A DNA stretch of 64,000 nucleotides from contig NC_087387.1 of NCBI RefSeq assembly GCF_963675165.1, positions 6,043,058 to 6,107,057 of the forward strand, in the 5' to 3' direction. The stretch comes from Halichondria panicea (Eukaryota; Porifera; Demospongiae; Suberitida; Halichondriidae). Positions 1-11,700 of the stretch are shown here, one piece after another. How positions within the stretch are numbered: position 1 is the stretch's first letter; each line of letters begins with the position of its first letter. Below the pieces are notes generated by a model. The model saw only the letters and a list, made by a program, of their open reading frames with translations, was not told where the DNA came from and did not search any database. The position numbers were made by a program, and so were the translations under genes.

Positions 1-629
1 GGTTATTAATGTGTATAGAGCCAGAGGAGGCAGGACACGCATCACGTGCGCCTCAGTAATTAACAATCCGAAAACAACTAGACAGGGATTTGTGCAACGA
101 GCCAAAACAGCAGCAACAATTTAGTTATCATGTAGTGAAAGGATGTACTAACTTATGGATCGCTGATCCAGTGGGATCCCGACTCATTAGCTTGAAATTC
201 CAAAAATTGGTTTTCACTGGCTACTATGCATGGAGAGCAGTCTAAGGAGGTTAACTCAGGTTGGTTGCCGTCTTTCATTGCAGTTCACAGTATTTGAAAG
301 TGATGTGAGCTTGCTAGAGAGCACAGCAGTAGATAAGATCTATCACAGGCACCATAGCTACACTGACATCGATGGAAAGGTTAAAGGTCAAAAGCTATTG
401 TATTCATTGCCATGTGACTGATAACGTAGGTACTAAATATGACAAATTCTTTGAACAATTAAGTTCATTTGGACACGCCCACTCACGTGATCAAAGCATT
501 ACCACATGAGTGGGACATGCCCAACACACATACGGAGTTATAAAGATGAAAAAAGTTCATAATTGTGTCCTCCCTCCTCTGCAGTAATTATACTAATGTT
601 AACTACAATCCTCTCGCTCCCTCCTACAG
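1..629. other. Upstream flank of lipase 1, no gene seen
   Basis: No lipase signal-peptide exon or other convincing coding exon was found here. Positions 14-55 loosely resemble the inverted-repeat arms that flank the LINE near 32.9 and 35.0 kb. From about 560 the sequence is the pyrimidine-rich 3' end of the intron feeding the exon at 630. Confidence 0.5.
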
Positions 630-3600
630 AGCGTCCAGTATTCTTCCTGCAACACGGTCTCCTCTGCTCCAGCACCAACTGGCTCACCAACCTGGCCAAT
701 GAGAGTCTCGCCTATCTCCTTGCCGACGCTGGGTTTGATGTCTGGATGGGGAACGTCCGAGGAAACATTTACTCGAGGAACCACACTACGCTGAAACCAA
801 GTCAGAAAGAGTTCTGGAATTTCACGTGAGTTGTATAACAGTTGATATGCACACAGTTTTCAAATTTCAAAGTGGTGTTTTTGCAAATTTGGTAGTAAAC
901 TGTAAGTGGTGGTGGTCATTTGTCTATCTTAGTGGTGGTTTTTTGTTTATAAAGGTGGTTTTGCAGAAACTTTGCTGTGTAAAGCTTATAAGAGCCAATG
1001 TACACTGTGGCTTACAGATGAGTAACCTCAATACTTAACTACATGTAGGTGGGTGAACCTCCCCCCCCCCCCCCCAACAAATGTTAATAATGACATCATC
1101 ACATTAGTACTGTCTATGATGTGAATATGTAACTAGATCTACTGTGATGCACTAGCATGTAATAGGGGTGTGGTCAACAAATGTGGGAGTGGCCAAACAT
1201 TTTACAGCGTGCAACCGAACCTTCCCCCAAGAACTTTTAATCCTAGATGAGACCCTGGCATGGTAATTTTCTTTTGCAAGTGCACTGCATATATAGTGTG
1301 CAATCCACTATACTTAATTATGTATACGTACTGTCAAATCTTACCTACTCTTGGTACTGTATGCATGACTAAGAGGTGTAATGACTAGGGACAGAACAGG
1401 TGCGGCCTAGTGGTTAGGGTGGTGGCTTAGTAGATCAGATGATAGATAAGGCGTGGGTTCAATTCCCTCTTGGGGGACTTTCTTTACAAATCAGTTAGTA
1501 ATTTCCCTAAATTTTGAAGTCATCATACTTCTTCTCAAGTACATATAAGTTGGGGCGTCGCCCGGTTTCTGTGAAACGAAGTTTCACGGAAACCGGGTTA
1601 CAACCTAACTTACCCTTTTTAAGGTTCTGTCTTTTTAGAAGTGGACGATATTATTTATTCTCAACTGATTGAACTGTATTGAACTGTATTGATGTCAAAG
1701 TATGGCCGCGAGATCTAGAATAGTCTCTATAGGTTGCTCCTCTGTAATCACACTGTACATTGGCTTTTAAGCTTTGCACTGTTGCAAAGATTCTGCAAAC
1801 AGCTGTATACCAACCACCGGTATACCAACCACCGCATGCTGATCAGTGTGGGTATACAACTATTCCTCTACACATCTCAATAAGTATGTAAAACAGAGTA
1901 GAAGTCATTTCCTGTACTTGTATATTTCCCATCAGATTTGACGAGCATGCTGCACTAGACCTCCCTGCCATGATAAACTATGTCTTGAACACGAGTCAAC
2001 AATCAGACTTGTTTTATGTGGGTCACTCTCAAGGCACTATCATGGGGTTTGCAGGGTTCACCATCAACCAGACACTCGCCAAACAAATCAAGACCTTCTT
2101 TGCACTAGCTCCTGTCACAACGGTTAAATATATTAAAGGACTATTTGAGTGGATGTCAGAGATACTAGTGAAAGATGCAATTAAGGTGAAGAGTGTGTGA
2201 CTACACGATTGTGCTATATAAAGAATCTCTCCCCATTGTCTTTATATACAATTGTTTCATTGTGATTGGTATACTAATCATGTTCCTTTATATATACACA
2301 CATGCAGTGGTTCTTCAATCACTTTGGAACTGGAGAATTCTTTCCGGACTACGAAATACTAAAAATACTCGGTAAAGACTTGTGCACTCCTGATTTGAAG
2401 TTTATAGATGGGCTCTGTGAGGACGTCCTGTTCCTCATCTGCGGCTTTGACCGCGGCGACACGAATATTGTGAGTGTAATTATAATTATTTGATCCGCTG
2501 TGGTCTATGTTACTGTGACTTATGTGAGACGAGGTGGCCGAGTGGTTAAGGCGATGGACTGCTAATCCATTGTGCTCTGCACACGTGGGTTCGAATCCCA
2601 TCCTCGTCGATTTTTTGAAATTTGTTGCTCTAAATAATTTATAACATTGTACTGTGATTTATGTGGGACAAGATGGCTGGACTGCAAATCCATTCCTCAA
2701 TCAGCACGTTTGTTTATGAAAAAGCGTGGGCTGAATAATTTCAAAAGCTAAGAGCTTGTGTTGTGAATGTCCAAAGTCATTGTTTTTAAACCGTATAGCG
2801 GGTAATTTTTGTGGGGTAAAATATTCGTTATTTTCGTGGGCAAGCTGACCTCCACGAAATTTTAACGTAGGCATGGCTTATCGGAACGTAGGAATGCCGT
2901 GCAGCCACGAGACTAAACGAAATTTTTACTCACGAAAACCACCTTTTCTCGAGTTGAACGAATTTTTTACCCCACGAAACTTACCCGCTATACGGTAGTT
3001 GAAACCTATTTCTCATCGAATATTTTTCGTGCCTACACTAATAATCCTACACTAATAATCTAATTACCTCACCCACCCCACCCCCTGTTTAGACTCGTCT
3101 CCCCGTCTACTACACCCACACACCTGCTGGTACGTCTGTCAAGAACACCATTCACTTTGCTCAGGTAAGGCCCTAGCGTTTCATTGGATTATGAGTAGTC
3201 ATGATTCACGCTGCAGGAAGTGGACTCTGGGAAGTTCTGCAAGTATGATTATGGAACGAAGTTGAACATGCAGGCATACGGAATGGTAGGATTTGTAGTT
3301 CATGGGGCATGCACTGTATTGGTTTATGTATGCATCCGACATGCATATAACGTAGCAACTTAGCTATGTACATGTACTTGTATACTATAGAATGGTGTAA
3401 TGTCTTATAGTTTGTTCCTCCAGCCCACCCACACACGCCCACTCCCTCACACCACCCACACATGCCCTCACACCCATACAGCCCAGCCCTCCCTCGTACA
3501 ACGTGACAGAGCTGAATGTCCCCACTGCCTTGTTCACTGGTGGCAATGATTGGTTGGCTGACCCCACTGACGTCAATGCCTCCATACCACTGCTCAACAC

Positions 3601-4038
3601 TACTGGTGAGGGAAGGCTTAGTTGTGAGAAGATCGTTGATTTCATGTTCAGTTTCTACAACTCTTTCAAATCAAATAGATTTGCAGTGTGCCATATACAT
3701 GCACTGCAACAGTATGTGAAACTGTTCTACAGCAGTCACCATTGTGTAATAAAGGGTGGCTTGCTTGTATATAGGGACCCACTGATCTGGCTGTATTATG
3801 GACTAAGAGGGTGACCTGCTTATAGGGTGACAGGTTGCATGCCTGTCTATCAATGGAGGCATCCACACTGCACGTTTACAATGCACTATCATCCCTCCAC
3901 ACACACTATACAGGAAAGGTATTCTTCAGGAAGCATATTCCGAAGTACGACCATTTGGACTTCATTTGGGGCCTCGATTCTGCCACTCTGGTGTACAGTG
4001 ACATTATCCAACTCGCTAAGAACATACTCAAACTATGA
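630..4038 (+). CDS. Acid lipase (lysosomal/gastric type), copy 1, 5' partial, seven exons
   Basis: Exons read as 630-825, 1936-2185, 2308-2469, 3093-3164, 3217-3285, 3482-3605 and 3914-4038. All have AG/GT borders and phases identical to copy 2. The product is an alpha/beta-hydrolase of the acid lipase family, which cleaves cholesteryl esters or triglycerides in lysosomes or outside the cell. The nucleophile motif GHSQG has its Ser codon at 2027-2029, the acid is in GGNDWLADP (Asp at 3548-3550) and the base is in YDHLDF (His at 3952-3954), so the triad is complete. The first two exons of copy 2 (signal peptide and first strand) have no counterpart between 1 and 630. They either lie upstream of the window or are lost. 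Introns 1 to 3 of this copy hold a SINE-like sequence, a tRNA gene and a MITE. Confidence 0.85.
1400..1500 (+). repeat. tRNA-derived SINE-like sequence in a lipase intron
   Basis: The sequence has a tRNA-like internal promoter: an A-box-like TAGTGGTTAGGGTGG near 1409-1423 and a B box GGGTTCAATTCCC at 1454-1466. It does not fold into a full cloverleaf, so a SINE head or decayed tRNA pseudogene fits better than a working tRNA. The 3' limit is uncertain. Confidence 0.5.
1561..1597. repeat. Near-perfect hairpin in intron
   Basis: A 17-nt arm starting CCCGGTTTCTGTG is followed by the spacer GAA and its complement with one mismatch. This resembles the tip of a palindromic MITE or foldback element. 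Confidence 0.7.
2528..2609 (+). tRNA. tRNA-Ser (anticodon GCU)
   Basis: The 82-nt cloverleaf has the acceptor stem GACGAGG (2528-2534) pairing with CCTCGTC (2602-2608) and discriminator G2609. The D-arm region is TGGCCGAGTGGTTAAGGC and the anticodon GCT is at 2561-2563 between TGGA and TCCA. A long variable arm typical of class II serine tRNAs follows, then the T arm GGGTTCGAATCCC. No intron is present and the internal A and B boxes are intact. It lies nested, in the same orientation, inside the intron after lipase exon 2308-2469. Confidence 0.93.
2640..2705 (+). pseudogene. Decayed tandem copy of the tRNA-Ser
   Basis: The sequence from ACTGTGATTTATGTGGGACAAGATGGC to the TGGACTGCAAATCCATT part repeats the upstream flank, acceptor and anticodon arm of the tRNA at 2528. 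Most of the D arm and the T arm are missing, so it cannot fold as a tRNA. Confidence 0.6.
2790..2996. mobile_element. MITE with CCGTATAGCGGGTAA termini
   Basis: The left end ACCGTATAGCGGGTAA reappears as its reverse complement at the right end (about 2981-2996), with further pairing through the GTGGGGTAAAA region. The element is about 207 bp with no coding capacity. Related CCGTATAGCG-type ends occur at 30468 and 62699. Confidence 0.75.
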
Positions 4039-4332
4039 GGCCATCCTTATAAATAAGCTGTGGACTTTTTAATCTCCTGTGGTGTGTGTGTGTGATTTTA
4101 CTTTTTACTTGTTGCGTTGTCTAGTACAAATATGGAATTTTTCTGATTCCGGTCAACAAAGATTTAATTGCGTTATCTAGTGCAAATATGCAATATTTCG
4201 ATATTGAATTGATGCAAATCCGGTCAATGTTTGTGCTGATGTCGGCATATTTATGAGAGGGGGGCATGAACAGTATAAAATACCAGGTAAACAACAAAAA
4301 GTAAAATAGACCCATTAGCTATCTTGTGTGTG

Positions 4333-7300
4333 ATGACTATGGTTGGATCTCTGCTGGTGCTGGTACTGCTGGTATCTGTTGCCCTCTCTCATCCACTCAG
4401 CTCTAACTATGGACAGGACCCAGAAGTCAACTATGGCCCGGTGAGTTGCATTTGCTGCTGCCGGGAAAACCTGCTACTTGTTTAATACGACGTACTGTTC
4501 CCGGGAAACCTGCTACTTGTTAATTGTATTAATGCGTACTGAGTTAGCTGCTTCTGTAATTTATAAGATCGATTAATGTACCTGTTGGTGATTAATTGGC
4601 TATAACTTACGGACCGTGGCAATATATAAATAATTTCTCTCACTGTAGATTGAGTTGATCACCTCTAAGGGCTATCCTGCTGAAACACACACAGTGATCA
4701 CTGTGGATGGATATGTGCTGGAGATGCATAGAATTCCCGGACCAAAGGGGACGATGCATCAAGACGAGAGTGAGTGATGTGTGTGTATATAGTGTAGTGT
4801 GTGTGTGGGAGGGGGGGGTAATCCATGTGTGTTTGAAAATCAGAAGATGTATAATTATTGTGCATATAATGTACCTCAGAACAGCCTTAAATGGGAGTAG
4901 AGACAGTGTACCTTGCATCAGCTGAGTGGCTGTATCATAATGGTATAGCATATGATGAGTGAATAATAGTTGCTTGCTGTAATTATTCATTGTTCTGAGC
5001 ACTTTGAAGTACAATGGATATTGTTTTCTGCCGGCCATCATTTTATTATTCATATTAGCACAATGAGACATAATTGCAGCAAGCGGTACATGTGATTAAG
5101 GCCTATACTCATGTGCTGACTGTTTTTGTTTTTTATGAAAGATAAAGTCTTTGTACATGTATGCACTCTAATCAACTACAACGTACAATCTCCTCCCTCC
5201 CTCTTACAGAGCGTCCAGTGTTCTTCCTGCAACACGGTCTCCTCTGCTCCAGCACCAACTGGCTCACCAACCTGGCCAATGAGAGTCTCGCCTATCTCCT
5301 TGCCGACGCTGGGTTTGATGTCTGGATGGGGAACGTCCGAGGGAACACTTACTCTAAACTGCACACACACCTCAAGCCAGATGAGAAAGCTTTCTGGGAT
5401 TTTACGTGAGCTCAATAATTAATCATTATTATGTAAAACAACCATCAGGCATGATCTATATCTGTATAGTCTTTTCTACACGTTTATATAATTCGCATGA
5501 AATCCTGTATTACTCTCCTATATAGTAACAGTGCCGATATAATTATTCTGATTAGATATGACGAGCACGCTGCAATAGACCTCCCTGCCATGGTGAACTA
5601 TGTCTTGGACACGAGTAAACAATCGGATTTGTTCTATGTGGGTCACTCTCAAGGCACCGTCATGGGGTTTGCAGGGTTCACCATCAACCAGACACTCGCC
5701 AAACAAATCAAGACCTTCTTTGCACTAGCTCCTGTCACAACTCTGTCACACATTCAAGGACTGTTTCACGTGTTGGCCAACCCACTCATCTATCCTGAAC
5801 TAGAGGTATTAGTATTACCAACTACTGCATGCTTATAATTATATCCCTCTTCCTGTACACACAGTTTTTGCTGGAGCATATTGGTACTGGTGAATTTTTT
5901 GGTAGTAGTGACATCATCAAGTTCCTGGGCAAGGATGTGTGCATCCCTCAGTTTCATCTCATCGATGGTATCTGTGAGGACGTGCTGTTCCTCATCTGTG
6001 GATTCAACCCTGACAATATTAACATTGTCAGTATATTATCACTAAGGCATGCATACACCTTTATACTATAGGGTTACATTCGTAGCTAACTCTGAAGGGA
6101 TAAAACTTGTATTGGGAACGTTCAATAGTGGTACAATAATTATGGTGTGTGTGTGATTGCTTTTGTGTAAAAGCATTCGTGTACGTGAAGCCTTCCCGTA
6201 ACTTTAGTGAGGATTGTCCTATTTCACGATCAAGAGATTCTTGTAGCCTTGAAAGGCCTTATCTATAATGATGTGGTTAGATCAGAATTGTTTTTGTTTT
6301 GAAAAGCATTGGGCCTGTTTTATGGTTTTTAGAGGTAGATAATTTGCCTGATTTCTCTGATTACCCCCCACCCACCCCACCCCCTGTTTAGACTCGTCTC
6401 CCCGTCTACTACACCCACACACCTGCTGGTACGTCTGTCAAGAATCTTATTCATTTTGCTCAGGTAAGACTTGTATATTGCAAAGTGTTCAGTATAATTA
6501 TACTTCGGTGCGCATGCGCAAGCGAGGTATACGGTAGTGTGTTTGTGTGTCTGTGTGTCTGTGTAGACTGCTACAGCTGCTTAAGGATGAATCAAGTGCA
6601 AGTAAGAGTTTCTTTAGGCTTCTAGTTATGTTTACTTGGATTTAAATTCGTGGATTTGCAAAATAATGCTTCGTTCTTGAGTTATTCCTAGTTTTGCTTA
6701 CTTGGAATGCTATTGCAGAAGAGCACGTAGCCAAACTTATTTACCGAATGTTGCTACTCTACTTAGTAGTTAGCTCTGCACTAGAATGCTAGCTATTTGT
6801 AGCTGCAAGAGTGAGAAGAGAGCTGCAAGGCTCTGCAAGACGGCAGCCATTAATTTTAGACTTTAACTTTTGGCATCGATCGTTTTTAACAACACTCATG
6901 GTCGATCATATTACCCACTCTTTGAGTTTGCATGCATGATTGTAATTATTGAACTGCTATTAGTAGCTTTATGTTATGTAGCTTTGGCATCTCCACCGAG
7001 GCATCAGCACCTGCGGTGCTTTCATTATAACTGTCATTTGTTCATACATACATAGGGAGCCCACAATGGAAAGTTTGCAATGTATGACTACGAGAGCAAG
7101 GCAAAGAATATGAAAGCATACGGAACTGTAAGTATACTCTCACACCTCACACACACGCCCACTCCCTCACACCCACACAGCCCACCCCTCCCTCGTACAA
7201 CGTGACAGAGCTGAATGTCCCCACTGCCTTGTTCACTGGTGGCAATGATTGGTTGGCTGACCCCACTGACGTCAATGCCTCCATACCTCTACTCAATACT

Positions 7301-7815
7301 ACTGGTGAGGAAAGGCTTTGAACATAATTATACTGTTATAGCTACACGGAATTATAAGTATAGGTACGCATGATATAGCTATAGACACATGCATGCATGA
7401 TGTAATTATAGCAGTATGTAATTGAATTCCATAATACAATTATAATTTGCATGCACTTTAATTAGTTGCCCTGGCAATACCGATATTATCCAAAGTTTAC
7501 TTTACTGCATATGTTCTCACACACCTCATACGGACACACCACACCACACCATGCACACACCACACACTCCTCACACACACCAAACACCCCTCACACTCAC
7601 CTCACACACCTCACATACCACACACACCACACACACACCTCACACACCTCACATACCACACACCCCTCACACACCTCACACACCACACATGTACAGGACA
7701 TGTGTTCTATCGCAAGCATATCGTGCAGTACGACCATCTTGACTTCATCTGGGGACTGGACTCAGCTAGTGTTGTGTATAATGATATTATTAACATTGCC
7801 AAAACCATGTTGTGA
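4333..7815 (+). CDS. Acid lipase (lysosomal/gastric type), copy 2, complete, nine exons
   Basis: Exons: 4333-4440, 4649-4769, 5210-5405, 5556-5805, 5865-6026, 6392-6463, 7056-7127, 7181-7304 and 7697-7815. They add up to 1224 nt, or 407 residues, the usual length for LIPA/gastric lipases. Exon 1 begins ATGACTATG and encodes a hydrophobic signal peptide ending near VALSHP. Later come the [14 protein letters not shown] segment, [11 protein letters not shown] (oxyanion region), GHSQG (Ser 5647-5649), GGNDWLADP (Asp 7247-7249) and [11 protein letters not shown] (His 7735-7737). The triad is therefore intact and the enzyme is probably active on neutral lipid esters. One donor (after 6026) is GTCAGT, which is weaker than the rest. 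Several N-glycosylation sequons support a secretory or lysosomal route. The ATG is chosen because it opens directly onto the signal peptide. Confidence 0.92.
7525..7696. repeat. CA-rich low-complexity tract in last lipase intron
   Basis: An imperfect CACAC/CTCACACA array fills the 3' end of the last intron of lipase 2 and runs up to the final acceptor. Homologous tracts lie before the last-exon relics at 14185 and 27750. Confidence 0.8.
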
Positions 7816-7898
7816 AATTTCATGCGTTTTTATTTATGAATTTGTGCCAATAATAATTATTTAAGCTGTTATCACAAGACACACTTTTGACCATAATG

Positions 7899-8100
7899 AA
7901 AGAATTTGTGGGAATGTGAGCTGCCGTTTGATCTGCATGGTGAAGCCAGACTAACAGCTGTTTGTGGTATGTGTGTGTGGTGTGTGCCTGACCCCATATG
8001 ACCATGAATGAAAAAACATGTTTTACGAGCATCAAACATAATTATGCACAAAATGTGCGGGCAATGATCACTTTGCAAAAATATTGTCGCAAATCCTGAC
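7899..8100 (+). promoter_or_regulatory. Copy of the AAGAATTTGTGGGA module downstream of lipase 2
   Basis: This copy of the dispersed module reads AAAGAATTTGTGGGAATG, then GAGCTGCCGTTTGATCTG and CAGACTAACAGCTG. The same block stands upstream of every cysteine-pair peptide gene in the window (17374, 41740, 53014). Here no peptide exon follows, so it marks where a peptide gene was lost. Regulatory function is inferred from position only. Confidence 0.5.
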
Positions 8101-8440
8101 TACCTAAAACATGCAGTCCCTCACATGTCACACAACACACAATGCCACTACACAAAGCATTCCCTCACATGTCACACAACACACAATGCCACTACACAAA
8201 GCAGTCCCTCACATGTCACACAACACACAATGACACTACCTAAAGCAGCCCCTCACATGTCACACAACACAATGACCGTCCCTCACATGTCGATCACACA
8301 ACACACAATGACAGTCCCTTACATGTCACACAACACACAATGCCACTACCTAACAATACAGCAGTGTCAGCCCATGCACACAACACACAATGACAGTCCC
8401 TCATATGTCACACAACACACAATGCCACTATAATAATACA
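8101..8440 (+). repeat. 44-bp tandem array upstream of beta-helix gene A
   Basis: There are about seven degenerate units, typically CACTACACAAAGCAGTCCCT followed by CACATGTCACACAACACACAATGC. Related arrays precede the other beta-helix copies at 15030, 21028 and 44963. The arrays happen to be open in some frames, but no start context, domain or splice site supports translation. Confidence 0.9.
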
Positions 8441-8482
8441 GCAGCTATTGTCAGCCCATGCATGCACACAACACACAATACA

Positions 8483-8680
8483 ATGCAAGCTTGAAGCAGT
8501 GTATGGTTGAGCAGCTTTACTACCAATACACTATAATGAAGCTTGCATGGTGTATAGTCGTGGGACTGTTTCAATAGAAGAGCATTGACTAACAAAAGTT
8601 AGCAAAAGAAAAGAATAAAGAGTACAACATTCGTTCAGCAAGTGGGTTGAAGTTTAGATCTGCATGTGTATATATATAGA
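8483..8680 (+). promoter_or_regulatory. Conserved promoter block of beta-helix gene A
   Basis: The palindromic arms ATGCAAGCTT (8483-8492) and AAGCTTGCAT (8539-8548), with inner pairs AGTGTAT/ATACACT, form a potential stem about 66 nt across. It is followed by GTATAGTCGTGGGACTG, an AAAGAAAAGAATAAAG tract and a TATATATATAGA box ending near 8679. The whole block is repeated almost base for base before genes B and C. TATA-box status is inferred from sequence and spacing. Confidence 0.6.
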
Positions 8681-8753
8681 GCATGCAATTAATGCACACA
8701 GCAATTCTGTACTATTTGCTACCAACAATCATCATCATACATGCATCCCATGC

Positions 8754-11700
8754 ATGCATGCAGATATTATGTTGTTGGGAAATATTCTCAGCTGGTTGGT
8801 GCTGCTCCTGTCCCTAGCTACTGTTACCAGGAGTGAGCACTATCACATTGTGCCAGTGGATTCAACTGATTTGTGTCATGACTATCAAAATGGAACTTGC
8901 TTTATTCTCGAGCAGCTTATTCAAACAGACCTGTTATCTGGTGGAGACAATCTCACCTTGAGCTTTCTACCTGGAGATCATGTGTTAACTGAGCAGCTAT
9001 TGATTCGTAAATTCTCACATGTGCATATGACCGGCCAGAACACAAGTACAGCTGTAGTCAGATTTCACAGCAATGGTGAGATACGTTTTGTTAGTACTAC
9101 TGAATTAAATATTGAACACTTGGGTTTTGTTGGAGCGAATGTCAGACCACAAAACTTGCATCGAGGATTAATCATTGATGGTGTGCACGATGTCTATATC
9201 AATGACTGCTATTTCATGGATTTTGAACTACTCAATCCGGCGGAAACCAGCATAGTTAAGATTGTTAATACTCAAAGTGCAACAATTGAGAGCACTCTCT
9301 TTATGAACAACACTGGTCAGGCACTGCACGTTGAGGCTGATGATGTGTACATAACAAATAGCAACTTCACAAAAAATGATGGAGGTGCAGTTGACATTGA
9401 ATCAAACAACTCTCTGATCAACAACACAGAGTTCAACTACAACAGTGCTGAGTATGGAGGAGCAGTAGAAGTGGTATCTGGTACTGTAGTGATCACTTGG
9501 TGTACCTTCACAAATAACAAGGCTTCTCAGGTTGGTGGAGCGATTAGTGTTGTCTCCACCAGTGTGTTCATATCCAACTGTGAGCTGACAAAGAACAGTG
9601 CTGAAGAGGGTGGAGCAATTGGTGTTTCCTCAGGCAATGTGTCCATCTCCAACAGCACACTGAAAAATAACAGTGCTAACTCTGGTGGAGCAATTATTGT
9701 TTCCTCAGGCAATGTGTCCATCTCCAACAGCACACTGAAAAATAACAGTGCTAACTCTGGTGGAGCAATTATTGTTTACTCAGGTAGTGTGTCCATCTCC
9801 GATAGCACACATACAAACAACAGAGCTGCCCTTGGTGGAGCAATTGGTATTCTCTCAGGTAATGTGATCATCTTCGACAACACACTGATAAACAACAGTG
9901 CTAATTCTGGTGGTGGTGGAGCAATTTATGTTTATTACTCAGGCAATGTGTCCATCTCCAACAGCACACTGGCAAACAACAGAGCTGACTCTGGTGATGG
10001 TGGAGCAATTGTTGTTTTATCAGGTAGTAATACGTCCATCTCCGACAGCACACTGGCAAACAACAGTGCTGACTCTGGTGGAGCAATTATTGTTTCCTCA
10101 GGCAGTGTGTCCATCTCCAACAGCACACTGACAAACAACAGTGCTAAATATGGTGGTGGAGCAATTGCTTTTTTCTCAGGTATTGTGTCCATCTCCAACA
10201 CTAACATTACTAATAACAATGCTGTGTACAGTTTAATCATTCGGCAGTCTAATGTGAAATTCACTGGATGGAATATTATCAGCAATAACAATGGCCCTGT
10301 CTATGCTTTCAATAGTCGAGTTGAGTTTAATGGACCTACAACACTTAGTAACAATCATGGTGTGTTTGGTGGAGCTCTCAGCATTATCCAGAGTCAAATG
10401 TACATTAACACAGAAGGAGTGATCATCACCAACAACACAGCTACCTCTGGAGGAGGGATATTTCTGAGAGAGAGTACACTCCTTGTAAATGAGCCACTAA
10501 TAATCTATCAAAACACAGCACATCAATATGGTGGAGGAATTTATGCATATTCAAGTAGAGTTGAATTCCACTCCGTATTGATGCTGAGTGGTAGACCAAT
10601 TCCTCCAAATACACCGAGTGAGATTGCTCAAAACATTGCTACGAATGGTGGAGGTATTTATGCAATTGCTACAACCATTAAACTAACTCTATCATACGTC
10701 ACCATTGACTCAAACACCGCAACTGCTAAAGGAGGTGGAGTGTATCTAGAACAAAATTCGAAACTCTACATATTGAAAGATGACCTTGAAGAGCTGGATC
10801 AATTATATTACGTCAAGTTAATGATTAACAACAACTCGGCTCAGTATGGAGGGGGGATATTCGTGGCAGATGATACAGACAGTAGTACTTGTAGAGGAGA
10901 GGCCAACAAAACTAAGACCATTATTACTGACTGCTTCATTCAAACAATTCAACTGTATGAGGGAAACAGCAAAGGTCTAAACTATTTCAACACATTCATG
11001 ACTAACAACACAGCTACCCAGTCAGGAGCAGATATCTACGGAGGTCTGTTAGATAGGTGTACAGTAAGTCAAAATGCTGAATATTACGATTCTGCAAATG
11101 CATTGGACTACATAAATAAAACCATAAAGTCCTCCACCGAATTATCAATCTCCTCTAAGCCTGTTCAAGTAATTGTTTGTAGTGATAACTATAATATTTC
11201 TACAAAAAAGGGACACACGTTTAAAATCAGTCTTATGGCTGTTGATCAAGTTGGAAATGCAATGAATGCCGCAATTCACAGTTCTGTTGTCAGTAAGAGT
11301 GGAATTAATCGTCTCAAAGAAGGACAGGCAGAACAGGAAGTTGGCAATCAGTGCACAGAATTAAAGTACAATGTATTCTCACAAGACAGTTTCGCTCAGG
11401 TGGAAGTCTATGCTGAGGGTCCATGTAACAATTTGGGAATTTCAAAACAACTGATCAATATTTATTTTCTAAACTGCACATGCCCTAGTGGACTCAAACC
11501 AGTTCAGTCCAATATTGAGTGCAGGTGTGACTGTGATCCAGACTTGCAACTAAGATATCAGATAACAAATTGTTTTGAGGAAAATGGAGTCATAACGGTG
11601 GAAAGAAATAACAACACATGGATAGAAGTCATAAATACTACTAATGAAACAGGGTATGCTGTTAGCAACTGTGTATTTGACTATTGTGTAGAAAGGCCCA

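Noticed and set aside
1400-1500. Second tRNA gene in the lipase intron
   Set aside because: A- and B-box-like sequences exist, but acceptor and anticodon stems do not pair. Kept as SINE-like repeat.
7530-7695. CRISPR-like spaced repeats
   Set aside because: The CACAC units have no unique spacers, and the context is an animal intron.
8125-8433. Open frames of about 100 codons rich in CHTTHNATTQ through the tandem array
   Set aside because: The frames arise from a 44-bp unit without stops. All arrays show the same in several frames, with no signal peptide, domain or splice context.
9527-10291. Minus-strand frames opposite the beta-helix repeats (SEMDTLPEE-like repeats)
   Set aside because: They mirror the repeat of the real gene on the other strand and recur in B and C only because the repeat does.
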